Below are positions 47,756 through 58,989 of a stretch of 64,000 nucleotides of DNA, piece by piece; position 1 is the stretch's first letter; each line of letters starts with the position of its first letter. The notes beneath the pieces are model-generated. The model made no database searches. It worked only from the letters and a program-made list of their open reading frames with translations, and had not been told where the DNA came from. This stretch comes from Plazaster borealis (taxonomy: Eukaryota; Echinodermata; Asteroidea; Forcipulatida; Labidiasteridae): positions 22,243,376 through 22,307,375 of the forward strand of contig CM037461.1 of NCBI GenBank assembly GCA_021014325.1, written 5' to 3'. The translations under genes and the position numbers were made by a program.

Positions 47756-48253
47756 CTAAGAAAAACAAACACATAAACAAAAAACCTTAAATATTTTTGT
47801 ATAATAACATGTATATTGTACCTTGGTCTTGATAACCTTCACACTCCATACAATTTCCTTTCTCGTGTTTTCATTATATTTCGTTCATTTTTTTGCTGAC
47901 CAATTTTGTAATTTAATTATTTAAACATAATTCAGACATTGAAATCAAAATTTAAGGGGCAAGTTTGAGGTGCAATCCAGCTTGGTTTGTGTTCAGCTAA
48001 TGCAGGCATGGTGTAAAACAAATTGAAAAATGTTATGGTGTTCAAATTACTAACTAAACACTTATAGCTGCCAACATTTCAATTAGTAATAAAACCGCAC
48101 TGTTAACAGGTATGACTTTCTTTGGTGTGGGCCCTCTTTGTTATTTGTTTTTATTTTTTCTGATTTGAATACCAACAAATAATAACAATTTATTACAATA
48201 AAAACAAATTTGTGTTTTTTTCATTTTACACACATTTATAATTTTCATTTTGT

Positions 48254-48672
48254 TAATAATAATAATAATAATGCAGTTCTTATATAGCTGGCTTTATACT
48301 CCCGATGGGTGTGTCAAAGCGCTCAGTATTTTTCCTACAAGGTAAGTGGAGTTACGTGTTGAAGTATGAGACCTATTTCTTTGCATAGCACCATGTAATG
48401 GTGTACAAGGTGCTGTGGCGCAATATGCAGCCAATCAAACCACGAACACCGGGGTGAACCCCTTCTCTTTACGATAAGTGCACTGGGTTCTTTTACGTGC
48501 ATTACACAGCACACAGGACCTACGGCTTAACGACCCATCCGAAGGACGAAGCATGTGGTTAAGTGTCTTGCCTAAGGACACAGGTGTCACGACTGGGATT
48601 CGAACCCACACTCTGCTGATCAGAAACACCAGAGCTCGAGTTCGGTGTTCTTATCCGCTCGGCCATGACACG
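48254..48672 (-). mobile_element. tRNA-derived SINE in an intron of the recombinase-fold gene
   Basis: Read on the minus strand: A box (TGGCCGAGCGGATAAG), B box (GGTTCGAATCC), body with CTTAGGCAAGACACTTAACC and a tail (CTATATAAG) with ATT repeats. Same family as 29485-29899 but clearly diverged, so an independent, older insertion. Confidence 0.85.
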
Positions 48673-48816
48673 CCACGTCAGATGTTACCCCCATCAGAAT
48701 TGTTTTCCCCAGCAAAAATTTGACATATAACTTAAGTTGGAAGAATATCATGCCTGCTAATGGATCGAATCAACTCTTGTCATTTTTTAGTACATGTAGT
48801 GATATAAAACTCATAC

Positions 48817-50104
48817 CTTCACTAGGGTCCAGTTCAACATCCTTCAGTCTTTTTCCAGCTAGTCCCTGCACATCACCTTTGTCCATCTTGAGAAGGACCT
48901 TTGATAGTTTGGCAACTTGAAGTGTTGACTCTGGCATGCGGTAGAATTCACGATGGGTTCTGACATCATGCCCCAAGAAGCTCGCCAGCAGGTCGAGCTC
49001 GTTTTCCTGAAGATTCATTACTTGTGATACTGTAACAATGTGTTTGCGAAGTCTTGTTGCACGAAGGAACTCAGGATTTTTAGCTTTGCACTTTGAAGCA
49101 TGTTCTCGAAGTGTGTCAGTTCCCCTTATGTGTCCCATTCCTCGCTGATTACTAAACAGGTACGTATTGTTGTTATCTATTCCTGCTTCATGTCTTCGGT
49201 TCATCAGTGTGTCAAGGGCTCTCTTAATCTTGGCAGTGAACAGCACTACAACAGTACGCAAACGCTTTCCAACGATCTCAACTCTCCAAAGCGCTTTACA
49301 CAATGCCTTCTCAAGTGCTGATAAGGCCCCATCAACAACACATGTTGTGCCACTGGCACACCTGCTGTAATCAATCAAAGTCATTTTCGATACCTCTCCA
49401 GGCCGTTTACAGTTGAAAACGATGATTTGTGTCAGAAGAAGTTCAGCTAATTTTGTCCAAGCTTTAGGTACATCTTTGTTTACAGCCTTTTGCAGCTCTC
49501 TATGTCTCTCTGCAACATGATTTTTAATGTATTTTGATAACTGAACAAGATCCTCAGTTAAGGGCAGTAACTTTGGATTGTTCCTCTTGGCTTCTTGCAA
49601 TGTTCTCAGCGCATGATGGCTAACTTCGCCCTCCCAATTCAAGTTGTACAATGATACCACAGCTTTGCAATTCTTCTCAAGAGCTTTGTCCCCGGACAAA
49701 AGTGCATCTCCTCTCAGAATTTCTGCACAAGACTTAAGGCTATGCCCTATTTTAAGAGCCAGGCTTGTAGTTGTATAAAGATTGGTTTCTTCTTGAAATC
49801 CTGCTGTCCGTCTCGTTGCCTCTAGGACTTTGTTAAACTTCTCTGGACAAATAAGATCAGCTAACTGGGCTTCGGAATGTTCGGTTAATATTCTGTACTC
49901 CAACACCATTCTTACTACCTCATGCAACCGCTGTCTAATGTATCCTTCCTGATCTTTTGAGTGGCCATGTTTTTTGGTCAGTTTCCCTGCAAATTTTCCA
50001 ATCAGTTGGTCTGATCGCACAAGTCTACCTATTGTGTCACTTTTCATGCTGGACAAGATCTCATGAGTACGCTTACTAACCCCAGGTATGGTTGGCAACA
50101 TCAT
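48817..50104 (-). CDS. Tyrosine-recombinase-fold domain, main exon
   Basis: 429 codons from the first ATG, ending in phase 1 at a GTATGA donor. Key residues, counted from that ATG: Arg234 in NCKRPGEV (first catalytic-type Arg), Arg353 in ATRLRKHIVT (second Arg, with His355), His379 in FLGHDVRTHREFY, and Tyr388 exactly nine residues later, as in XerD- or Cre-type enzymes. A candidate lysine lies in the LFTAKIKRAL segment (292-294). The N-terminal 200 residues are helical and basic, like a core-binding domain. Such proteins can break and rejoin DNA through a Tyr-DNA link. Animal relatives include Crypton elements and host genes derived from them; this one resembles uncharacterised animal proteins of the same layout. 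The frame is open upstream to a TAG at 50168-50170. I rate the fold as likely and activity as unknown. Confidence 0.75.
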
Positions 50105-50167
50105 TCTACTAGCTTTTCTTAGTCCAGTTTTTCTTTTCTTTTTAGTTGGTTCTTCGGCATCATTTTC

Positions 50168-51436
50168 CTAGTCATCTTCTGCCTGGCTGCATTTATGTTT
50201 CCACAAGTCACTTTGTGCAAAACTGCCAAAGCAGTTGGTACAAGGCAAATAGTCCATAGGATTAACTGTATATGCCGGCCTATATACTACGATAAGACTA
50301 CCTTTTCCCTCTGTAAGTACTTTCGCATTATGAAGGAAGTTGCCGTAGTTTCTCATAAGTGTCAGTTGCCTTGCCCGTTCCTTGGGGTCTTTAGTGGCGA
50401 GCCACTGCTGAACTTGTGCTTCATCTTTGTGCACGTCAGTAGCCAAATGGCGGGGCAACTTCTTCTGTGGAGTCATACAGAATGGACAGAACTGGGGCTT
50501 ATCCCATCTACGTGCACCTCCATCATTTGAAGTGGTTAGTACTTCAATGTCTGATGTACATGTATTAGATGAAAATGAGCTCGAGACCACAGAAAATTGA
50601 TGGTCAGTTGAACCTGAACATGTGGTCTTACGAACTTTGACATTGTTCACCACTCTCCATTTGCCTGAAGCTTCATTTTTAAAGTTACTCTCAGGGATGT
50701 CCTCATTCTCATTCAGCATATCGGATTCCTCTTCATGCAGATGGTTACTCTGATGTTCAGAGTTGTTTGAGGTTATGACTTTTTTCTTTCCCCTAGTGAC
50801 TGGAATCAGAGATGAGCAAGCAGAATATGCATCTTCATCAGCACTTTCATCAGTGGATTCAGGAAGAAAATCTGAGTCAGAGCCGTCAGTGTCATCACAA
50901 CCAGTATCACTAACATCAGAACCATGGAAAGAATCTTGATGGGGTGATTGATGACAGGGGCGGATCCAGGATTTTCCAAACGGGGGGGGGGGCGTGAAAA
51001 TATACCAAGCAGCAAAATGATAAATGAAGTTTGTTGCGCCTGCGTAACACAAAGCTTCCCCATTTCTCCCTCCCCTTCTCTCTCTCTCCCTCTTTTTTTC
51101 TTTTCTCCCTCTTTTTTTGTTTTTATATAAAAAAGGGGGCGTGCGCCCCCCACGCCCCCCCCCCGGATCCGCGCCTGGATGATTACTTTCCCAAATGTTC
51201 TGAGTGTTGCGCTGTACAGCATTCCTTCTTCTCCCTGTAAGCGGAATATGGTCATCTTCATGTTCTTCATCCGATGATTCTGGAACACAGCTGTCAGAAT
51301 CTAAAAGGTAAGTATCTTTGTGGGGTTGGACAAAACCACTGCTCTTTTGTGTAGACATAGGATGATCATTTGAGCTACTGACACAATTCCAAGTAGCCCA
51401 AACTGAATTTTCAAATCTGCCTGAAGATTGTGCCAC
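50168..51436 (-). CDS. Zinc-finger N-terminal part of the recombinase-fold gene
   Basis: 422 codons in the same frame as the recombinase exon, from which it is separated by one TAG and 21 further open codons that include a basic, nuclear-localisation-like EEPTKKKRK. The N-terminal half is acidic and Ser-rich (SSDEEHEDDH, DGSDSDFLPESTDESADEDA). Two zinc-finger-like units follow: FCPFCMTPQKKLPRHLATDVH (C2H2) and CTNCFGSFAQSDLWKHKC (C2HC). They probably bind DNA. A 223-bp transposon (50955-51177) plus its 5-bp duplication is embedded in frame, adding 76 codons of Arg/Gly/Pro-rich sequence. The start at 51436 is the first ATG of the open frame; the true N-terminus may lie upstream. Either the TAG is a disabling mutation, or it is read through, or two proteins are made. 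Confidence 0.6.
   Translation of the reverse strand: MAQSSGRFENSVWATWNCVSSSNDHPMSTQKSSGFVQPHKDTYLLDSDSCVPESSDEEHEDDHIPLTGRRRNAVQRNTQNIWESNHPGADPGGGRGGRTPPFLYKNKKRGRKEKKRERERRGGRNGEALCYAGATNFIYHFAAWYIFTPPPPFGKSWIRPCHQSPHQDSFHGSDVSDTGCDDTDGSDSDFLPESTDESADEDAYSACSSLIPVTRGKKKVITSNNSEHQSNHLHEEESDMLNENEDIPESNFKNEASGKWRVVNNVKVRKTTCSGSTDHQFSVVSSSFSSNTCTSDIEVLTTSNDGGARRWDKPQFCPFCMTPQKKLPRHLATDVHKDEAQVQQWLATKDPKERARQLTLMRNYGNFLHNAKVLTEGKGSLIVVYRPAYTVNPMDYLPCTNCFGSFAQSDLWKHKCSQAEDD
50955..51177. mobile_element. 223-bp MITE inserted inside coding sequence
   Basis: Ends CAGGGGCGGATCC and the inverse GGATCCGCGCCTG, flanked by GATGA on both sides. It includes G/C runs and a CT-rich tract. The length plus duplication is 228 bp, a multiple of three, and there is no stop in the host frame. 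Confidence 0.85.
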
Positions 51437-51517
51437 AAAGCCACCAGCAGTATCATTCGAATTAACGACTCTAGGAGAATCGTAGAAATTGCTGGCATCT
51501 ATATCGGGATTTAAATA

Positions 51518-51976
51518 TTAAGCTGACTTTGACAAGTTCCAGAGACTTCGGTTGCTACATACAGGCACTGAAGTGGAACAAACTGTGCTGTCTGATCTGT
51601 CTGGTGATTCTGCAATAAAGACTCCACCAGGATCACACATTTGGATATTCATCGTTGATTGGTAGGTGCTGCTGAGATTTACCTTGAGACTTGAGTCATC
51701 ATCCAATGTATGCAAGCTCTGACAACTTATGATTTGGTCTTGGATCAAAGTGGGACATACAACACTGTCTGCTCTGCTTGGTGATTCTGTAATACAGCTT
51801 GTAGCAGGATCACGAAGTTCAGCATCTGTTAAAGTTTGGCAGGTGATGCTGGCATCTACATGGGAACTGGAATGATCCGAGTAAGGCAAGCTCTGAAGAC
51901 TTATGATTTGGTCTTGGATTAAAGTTGGGCCTACAGCACGGTCTGCTCTGCTCGGTGAATCTGTAATACAGCTACG
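51518..51976 (-). CDS. Repeat-containing open frame upstream of the zinc-finger part
   Basis: In the same frame as the zinc-finger ORF, separated by a TAA at 51518-51520. It has three repeats of about 57 residues built on CITDSPSRAD, PTLIQDQIIS and a following Ser-rich part; the third repeat is the most diverged. It could be an upstream exon of the same gene (an acceptor-like GATATAG lies at about 51500) or coding sequence broken by the stop. The formal ORF extends to 52048, but the part beyond 51976 is duplicon DNA and not part of the original gene. Confidence 0.4.
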   Translation of the reverse strand, partial: RSCITDSPSRADRAVGPTLIQDQIISLQSLPYSDHSSSHVDASITCQTLTDAELRDPATSCITESPSRADSVVCPTLIQDQIISCQSLHTLDDDSSLKVNLSSTYQSTMNIQMCDPGGVFIAESPDRSDSTVCSTSVPVCSNRSLWNLSKSA

Positions 51977-53439
51977 CATAGTATAGTAACATTGCTGTGC
52001 TACTTCGTGAAAACGGGAATGTCCATTTTCGTTAATTTTCGACGTCACAAAGTAGCACGCAGGTTTCTTACTTTATTGCTCATTAATTTAGGACGAAAGG
52101 CATTAATAAAGCACCGTATATATGAAGTTCAATTCATCACATCTACACTGTAAGAAAACTAGTTGAAAATACCCTGAAATTTTGTAAGAAAGCTTGATTT
52201 TAAAAAGCGTTTAACTTTAAACGCCGTTTTCTCCGACTGTTACTTTTTACTGGTATCTACCTCTGTGCACGCTTCGTGGCGTCGACACAGGAAATGTTAC
52301 AGTTCGTTCCTGAATTCCGATGATATTCCATCAAAACCTCACAGAATTGTTAGTAAATTCCTCTTAGGAATGTACAGACCCATCTGTTGTTGATATCCAC
52401 AGACGTCATGTTTCAAATTTCGCTCTGAAAGTGCATCAAATGAATTGACATTTCAAAACCATTTTAACGTGAGGTTAGAGACTATCTCTAACAGGTTCAT
52501 ATTTAACTGCGTTTTTTCATATTCAAAATTAATGCCTAAAATTGTCATTATAGTCCGATAATTGCAACCAAAACAGGATTTTAAAGCATCAAATTGTTTT
52601 TTTACCTTATTTTCCTCAAAACTGTGACAAAAATGCTGCAGATTTTACATGCTGCAGATTTTACAAATCAATCAAATTTAAAATATTGAAAAATTCCAGT
52701 TATTTGTTTGCGATATAACGCACATTTTTTTCATGTTTGAGGTCCAAGGGACACACAAAAATCTATCCCTTCCTCTTTATTTGCTTGGTTTGAGCAGCAA
52801 AATATACAAAAATCTATCCCTTCCACTTTTCGGCTAGGTTTAAGAAACAAGGGATAGAAAATTTTATCCCCTCCTCATTTCGGCTAGGTTTGATGAACAA
52901 GGGATACAAAATTCTATCCCCTCCTCTTTTCTGCTGGATTTGAGGAACAAGGGATAGAAAATTCTATCCCCTCATCTTTTCGGCTGGGTTTGAGGAACAA
53001 GGGATAGAAAAATCTATCCCCTGACCTAAATTATAACAAATTGAGCTACAATTAAAATTTTATTTTGTCAGCTTTCCCAATAGTGAAGTATATAATTGTA
53101 AATATAAAGGTGTGCGTTTTTTCTTTGATGTTATGATGCAACAATAGTTATGAGTACGCAATTAGGCACATTGTTTTGCAAACAAAAATATATATATCAA
53201 AAGACTGTTAAAAATATTTTTTTAAGTGCACTAGGTTCTAATTTTGTGTCTCTAGAAATATTTTATGAAGAAAAATATGATTTTAACATTTAAGAGACAA
53301 TTTCAAGAAAAAATGCTATATATTTCCAAAAAAACGGTGAAATGTGAAAAATGTGAACCTGTTCTATTGGGAAAATTGGTGGATTACAAAACTGAATTTG
53401 ACCCTGGAGTACGGTACCTAACGCAGCGTAAACGAAATA
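51977..53439. repeat. Left arm of duplicon C
   Basis: Collinear with 6599-8062, starting at CGCATAGTA. Its left boundary falls directly next to the repeat-bearing ORF. No gene is visible. Confidence 0.8.
52757..53022. repeat. 50-bp minisatellite, duplicon C copy
   Basis: Same array as 7370-7637 with point differences. Confidence 0.8.
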
Positions 53440-53718
53440 CAACTCAATTTGGGCTCAATTGGTCATCGAAGTTGCAAGAAAATAATGGGGAAATAACATC
53501 CTTGCTATAAATATAGAATTGTGCTTCATGCCTAAAGCCTTTCTCAGATTCAAAGTATTTGGGTGAAAATTACATTTCTCTAAAACTACATTACTTCAAA
53601 GGGTGCCGTTTCTAACAATGTTTTATAATTTCTAACAGCTCTCCAGTGCTCTTTACCAAGTAAGTTTTTATGGTCGTTAATTTATGGATTAATTACCAAA
53701 GGTGTACCCTCCCTTTAA
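53440..53718. mobile_element. 5'-truncated TTAA-type MITE in duplicon C
   Basis: Same truncated form as in copy A (8063-8366), ending with TTAA at 53715-53718. A small extra deletion lies near 53520. Confidence 0.65.
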
Positions 53719-53865
53719 GAATGAAATAGACGCTGAAAACAAAGAAACGATTTCTCTAATAGAGATCAGAGATACAATTTTAATTTTATTCAAATTTGTG
53801 CTTAGGTTTGGAACGCCTGGATAACGTTTTTTTCTACCGTAAGCAGAACCTTGTTATCAAGAAAA

Positions 53866-56800
53866 ATGAAGGCATTCGTTGCAATCGTGTTCATCGCTGC
53901 ATTTATCGGTAAGTCAAATAATAATAATAATATTTTAATAATATCGACTCTTATATAGCGCAATTCCAAAAAATGATCACTGCGCTTCAAACATTATTAT
54001 CCCTGGTCACTGTGCCATATAATGATTTCATTCCCTAAGCCGTGTCAGCTCCCTTGGGAGCAGTGTTGGAGGTCTCGAGACCGGTCCCCCCCCCCCCCCT
54101 GGTCTTGGTCTTGGTCTTGGTCTTGGTCTCGGGTGTACTGGTCTTGACTACAACCCAAGTATACAGCCTGTGCTGCCAAGTATGTAGCACCAAGCAAGAA
54201 CCATCTGTGCCATCACAGATACCCATACCCTTGGTGATGAGAAGCAATTTTAGTTAAGTGTCTTGCTCAAAGACACAAGTGTCACGAACGGGATTTGACC
54301 CACACCCATTATGGCTTAAATATTGCATTGGGAAGCTCATTAGCTCTAGTTTTGTCTATTAATTTGGCGCGTCGTGGGCAAGTGGTTTAGTGCATCGGAC
54401 TCCAGTTCTGGCTGGTTGCTGAGTCATCAGGGCCCTGATGACCCAGCAACCAGCCAGAACTTGAGTCCGATACTAAACCAATCGGTACAATAAGTCAGAG
54501 AATTCTAGCTTTACAATATATCAGAGAATTTTAGCATTACAATATCAGAGAATTCTAGCAGTACAATATCAGAGAATTCTAGCTTTACAATATATCAGAA
54601 AATTCTAGCAGTATAAAATATCAGAGAATTCTAGCAGTACAATATATCAGAGAATTCTAAGCATACGATATATCAGAAAATTCTAGCAGTATAAAATATC
54701 AGAGAATTTTAGCAGTACAATTTATCAGAGAATTATAGCAGTACAATATATCACAGAATTTTAGCAGTTCAATATATCAGAACATTCTAGCAGTATAAAA
54801 TATCAGAGAATTCTAGCAGTACAATATATCAGAGAATTCTAGCATTACAATATATCGGATAATTCTAGCAGTACAATCATGGAGGCCTCCATGATACAAT
54901 ATATCAGAGAATTATAGCAGTACAATACTATATCAGAGAATTCTAGCATTACAATATCGGAGAATTCTAGCATTACAATATCAGAGAATTCTAGCATAAC
55001 TATATATAATTTTCTATTTTTATCTTGATGTTATGCTTTGTCTCAATTTAGCCTTTGACTACAAGTGCAGTGTTTTTAATAAACCAGAATAATAATAATA
55101 ATAATAACAACATATATCAAAGAATTCCAGCATATCAAGTAAATCTAGCATCACAATAATAGCAGACTGCTTCGCAGAATTAGTATGGGCAGAAAGCAAG
55201 TTAACGGTTTTGTGAGGTGTGTGCGACGCTGCATGCACGTTTGATTGGCGGGGCAATAAAGTGTTCCCAATATTTTGTAAACTTGAGAGCGTAAAGGAAC
55301 TATCAATGCACAATAATCTTAAAACTTCATGATGCCATCGGTCACTTATTGAGTGTCCGTTTTTAATTAAACAGTCGGTACTCCACCATTTTTGTTCTTA
55401 CAAAATCTAAACAATTCCAAGTTCCCCAACTACACCTAAAGCCAAATAGCATGCCAATTGTCTTGTTACCATCGGGTTTTTTGGTGTTTTTTTTCACACA
55501 CAAAAATTCATCATAGACCAGCTCTCCCTGAATTCCCATAGTGTTTGTGCAGCAGTTACTTGATCTTGGGGTCAATAGCCACTACTGGGTGAAATGAACC
55601 ATATTGTTTCCAGATGGCTTCTTCTGTATAATTGTACAATGGCTGTAAGCAGTGAACTGATTTTTATTTATTTTTTTGGTCAAAAGGGTCCATATCTAAT
55701 GGTTTGGGCCATTTGAAAAATACACGCTAATATCAAAACGGTCACTCAAAAATTGACCGATGCTATCCGAGTGTGGATTTTTTGTTGAGGGTGTCACGCA
55801 CAATTCGTCCCTGATTTTTGAATGTTATCGTTATATTCAGATTTCGGAAATGCAATTAAATGTTACGACTGTGCTGGGGATGCGAGTTGCGCTGACCCGT
55901 TTACTTCGGGTAGCTCTGTGAAGCAGAAAGATTGCTCCTTGGACAATCTTTACGAAAACGTGTGTTGGGTAAGTAGGTTAATACAAGTTGATCTTTTGTT
56001 AAATGTACATTGTGGCTCATGCAGGGAGGTGAACGTAACTTCATTGGAAAAAAATTACATGCTGGATCCCCGCGGGGAGCGCACGAGTATTTCGGGTAAA
56101 TAACTGTGTTTGGGGGCACAATTCTTGTTGTAATGGTCTGAACAGATGAATAGATATTCCCTGGACCCACACACTAAAGATTGAAGCATTCTGGAAATGT
56201 ACACATTATTCACTACTAATTTTCAAAAAATTGTACATTTCGAAAGGATTAAGTTTTTTGTGCACACAATAGGATTTTTTGTGCACGTTATAATGGGAGC
56301 CAGCTTCCCCACACTATTTGTCAACATCTAGCTCTGAGTTCACCCACCCAGAAATCACTACAGTATGAAAGAGGGGGTGTTGAAATGTAGTTCAAAACAA
56401 ATCTGCGGAATTGATCCCCACATTTTTGTAGTTATTAAAAAAAAGTATGAAGCTGGTCCCTCCGGCTGCTCGGAGGGTGTGGAACCTAGGTCAACATGTT
56501 GACCACACCATGGAAGCCACTAGATATAGACTGGTCCCCTATCCGCAAGGATAAATAGAGGCACTGGTCTAACAGGCCCAATGATTTCAGTGGATAAACT
56601 TTCTGTGACGTAAGCTTTCAATGTCTGTGTTACGAGTGGTCTGCTCCGAGGTGACGTAGTTTATCAGCTACACCAGCAGCAGTTAACTGTATTTTCGATC
56701 GTCTGCTGCTGTTGAAGACGACATTCTACTTTCAAGATGTCGTCATCCCGAGATAAATATAATCTCTGGATGTCGTCATCTTACGTTTTTGATGACGTAT

Positions 56801-57266
56801 TATCATTCTGCAGTAAATTATCTCAAACTCTCAACAAGTTGTATGGTGTAATGTTTTAACCTTGATGATTATTGATGCAATTCACACAACACAATGAACA
56901 TGGGACAACTGCATTCTGTTTTCCCGATGGAACTGCTTATTATCAACTTGACCTCTGACCTTAACATATGTATGGAGCGCCTGTTGTTGTTTAAAGAGTA
57001 TTATCAATGCATGGATACTACAGATGGCACTTCATGAGCTCTACATGTATTTTGTATTTCAGAAAACGTCATGGAAAGATGGTTCCGTCACCCGCTCTTG
57101 CTCATTCAAGGGTGTCTGCTCTCTCTCAGGGATCGGCTGTGTAAGTGACCAAGGTGTTTCTGTTTGCTGCTGCAATGGCAACCTGTGTAACTCTGCAAGC
57201 ACCACTGGGATCAGCTACGTTACCTTTGCCTCCCTGCTTATTGCAAGTTTCCTTGGTATGATGTAA
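53866..57266 (+). CDS. Ly6/uPAR-domain (three-finger) GPI-anchored-type protein, gene C
   Basis: Exons 53866-53908, 55841-55968 and 57063-57266, giving 124 codons with consistent phases (1, 0) and GT-AG borders. The signal peptide is identical to gene A. The LU domain shows KCYDC, ASC, DCS and NVCW in exon 2, and RSCS, GVCS, GIGC, VCCCNG and LCN in exon 3. It ends in the same hydrophobic GPI-type tail (FASLLIASFLGMM). Compared with gene A, exon 2 has one extra codon and about a dozen amino-acid changes, with almost no silent change by eye, while introns and the tail are nearly identical. The polyadenylation-signal position reads AATCAA. Intact and probably expressed; ligand or receptor role unknown. 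Confidence 0.85.
53916..54345 (-). mobile_element. SINE fragment in intron 1 of LU gene C, with GGTCTT repeat insertion
   Basis: Same SINE as in A and B. It is interrupted by about 140 bp (54020-54160) containing a C-run and five GGTCTT units near 54100-54128. Confidence 0.65.
54378..54486. repeat. tRNA-like palindrome, duplicon C copy
   Basis: Arms around GGGCCC as in A and B. Here the A-box end reads GTGGGCAAGTGG, so the tRNA-like promoter motif is damaged. Confidence 0.75.
54490..55005. repeat. EcoRI-site minisatellite, duplicon C copy
   Basis: About 20 units of ATATCAGAGAATTCTAGCA type, with a short palindrome inserted (ATCATGGAGGCCTCCATGAT near 54877). An AAT microsatellite follows (55086-55108). 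Confidence 0.85.
55335..55763. mobile_element. Intron-1 inverted-repeat element, duplicon C copy
   Basis: Ends CATCGGTCACTTATTGAGTG and CACTCAAAAATTGACCGATG. It lies 77 bp before exon 2. Confidence 0.6.
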
Positions 57267-57376
57267 CCCAATTTGAAATCAAATGGAACATGAAGTCATG
57301 ATCGACATGCGTTCCTCACAATATAAGCAGTAATAAGTCAAGTATTTCGTAGTTTGTTGTGGTCCACCGGTGTGTG

Positions 57377-58745
57377 GTCAAAGATTAAAGAGAGCCGAAG
57401 GCGTAAGATAGGGTTACTCTGGCCAGTGTTCACTGGACGCCATTTCAGCAAGCAACTCTTTTGATGCAACGATATATCAGTGCAGACAATGACCAGTGTT
57501 ATAGCGATGATATAACAGAGCATCTGCTTGCTGGGATGGCACCCATGGGTATTTCACGTTAGGTATAGCTCAAGTCCCCATCTTCGGCCTTCTGGTTGTG
57601 GTAGGTCTACTTATAATTTCTTTTTGTCATAAGCAATACTATTACTAGTTAGTCATATTAAGGCACGCGTGGCACCGGTATCCAGAGCACGGATAGGGCA
57701 GGCGTGGGAGGAGTCTGTACAACAAATAAATACACCCCCTTGCAATGGCCGCCATCGCTGGTGAGGTCAAACAATGGAACCGCGAACGCGTGTACGCGCC
57801 GCGCACAGCTCTCAACCACCAATGATAGGTCTTCATTGACCTCAGTGAGGGCGCTGTTTGAGCTTGTGACGTCATATGTGAGGTGTCTATACACACGACC
57901 GACTGTTCGTGGGCGTATTATTTCATATTTAGATTTTTGTCGCGACCTGTTGTAGACAATTTTCTTCTCTTCAAATGAGGAAATTCAAAGCAAGGATTAT
58001 ATATAAAAAAATGTTTCTTTTCATTTCTGTACAACGAGTAGGCTGAACGTTATACTTATTCTTTAGATCAATTTTGTATTTTGTTTATATTATTTTTTTA
58101 CCTGGGTGTCATACACGAACACTTTGGACCGTACTTTTCTTTTATTATTGTTATTAGTGGGGTTTTTTGCCAGCAACAATAACGGTGTGACCAAAATTTT
58201 GCGTACAAGGACAAAAAGCCAACAGCTGATAAATTCTCGGCTCCATTATACTTCCGATAGGCCTACCTGTAGTATGTTCAATGAAGCAAAGTGACATTAG
58301 TCTTTTATTTGCGCTGTAATAATGGAGAAATGCTGTGTTTTGGGAGTCGTGTGCCAAACGCCCCTTGCAAATGCAAAAAATATAAAATACATTCAATCAA
58401 CGCAAACGGCAGAATTTTGGGGACTCTAGATGGCAGCAGACAGGTAAATCCATTGTTCTTGGAAATGTGAGCATGCTCAGAACTACGTTAACAATGGAAA
58501 TTTACCTGGTAAGTCTGCTGCCACCTAGCGTTTAAAAGTCACCCATTTATGCTACTTGGATTAGTGGTTAGCCTACTGCCACCTATAGTGTCACCATTTC
58601 AGCAAGCCGATATATAGATTCATTGATACCAACGATTGTCTGTGCACTTTTTGCATCAAAAGAGTTGCTTGCTGAAATGGCGTCCAGTGAACATTTCACA
58701 TTTCAGCCCAAGTTCACAAATCTTCGGCGCTCTTCCAACTTTGCT
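57377..58745. mobile_element. Inverted-repeat element downstream of LU gene C
   Basis: Counterpart of 11747-13324. The second internal hairpin is largely deleted (compare 58540-58590 with 12900-13150). Confidence 0.55.
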
Positions 58746-58989
58746 GGAAACGAACCAACCCAAAGCAGTCAGGAGGTTTTCAAGTATACAGTACTATCTT
58801 TTGATGACCAACTGAAATATTATCAGTCCGTTGAAATTTACGTGAGTTTGTAACTGTTTGTCAAGTGCCTGAGTCTATAGCAGGATTTAGATTTTAATCT
58901 GCTTAAATACCTTTAATAGTATACCCTTTTCTTGTCTTTTTTATAAACTGTTTTACAACCAATCAATATAAGTAAAGAAGTGTGTTGAT

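Noticed and set aside
54042..54257. Short ORF with Val-Leu repeats
   Set aside because: Translation of GGTCTT microsatellite units and a C-run inside a SINE.
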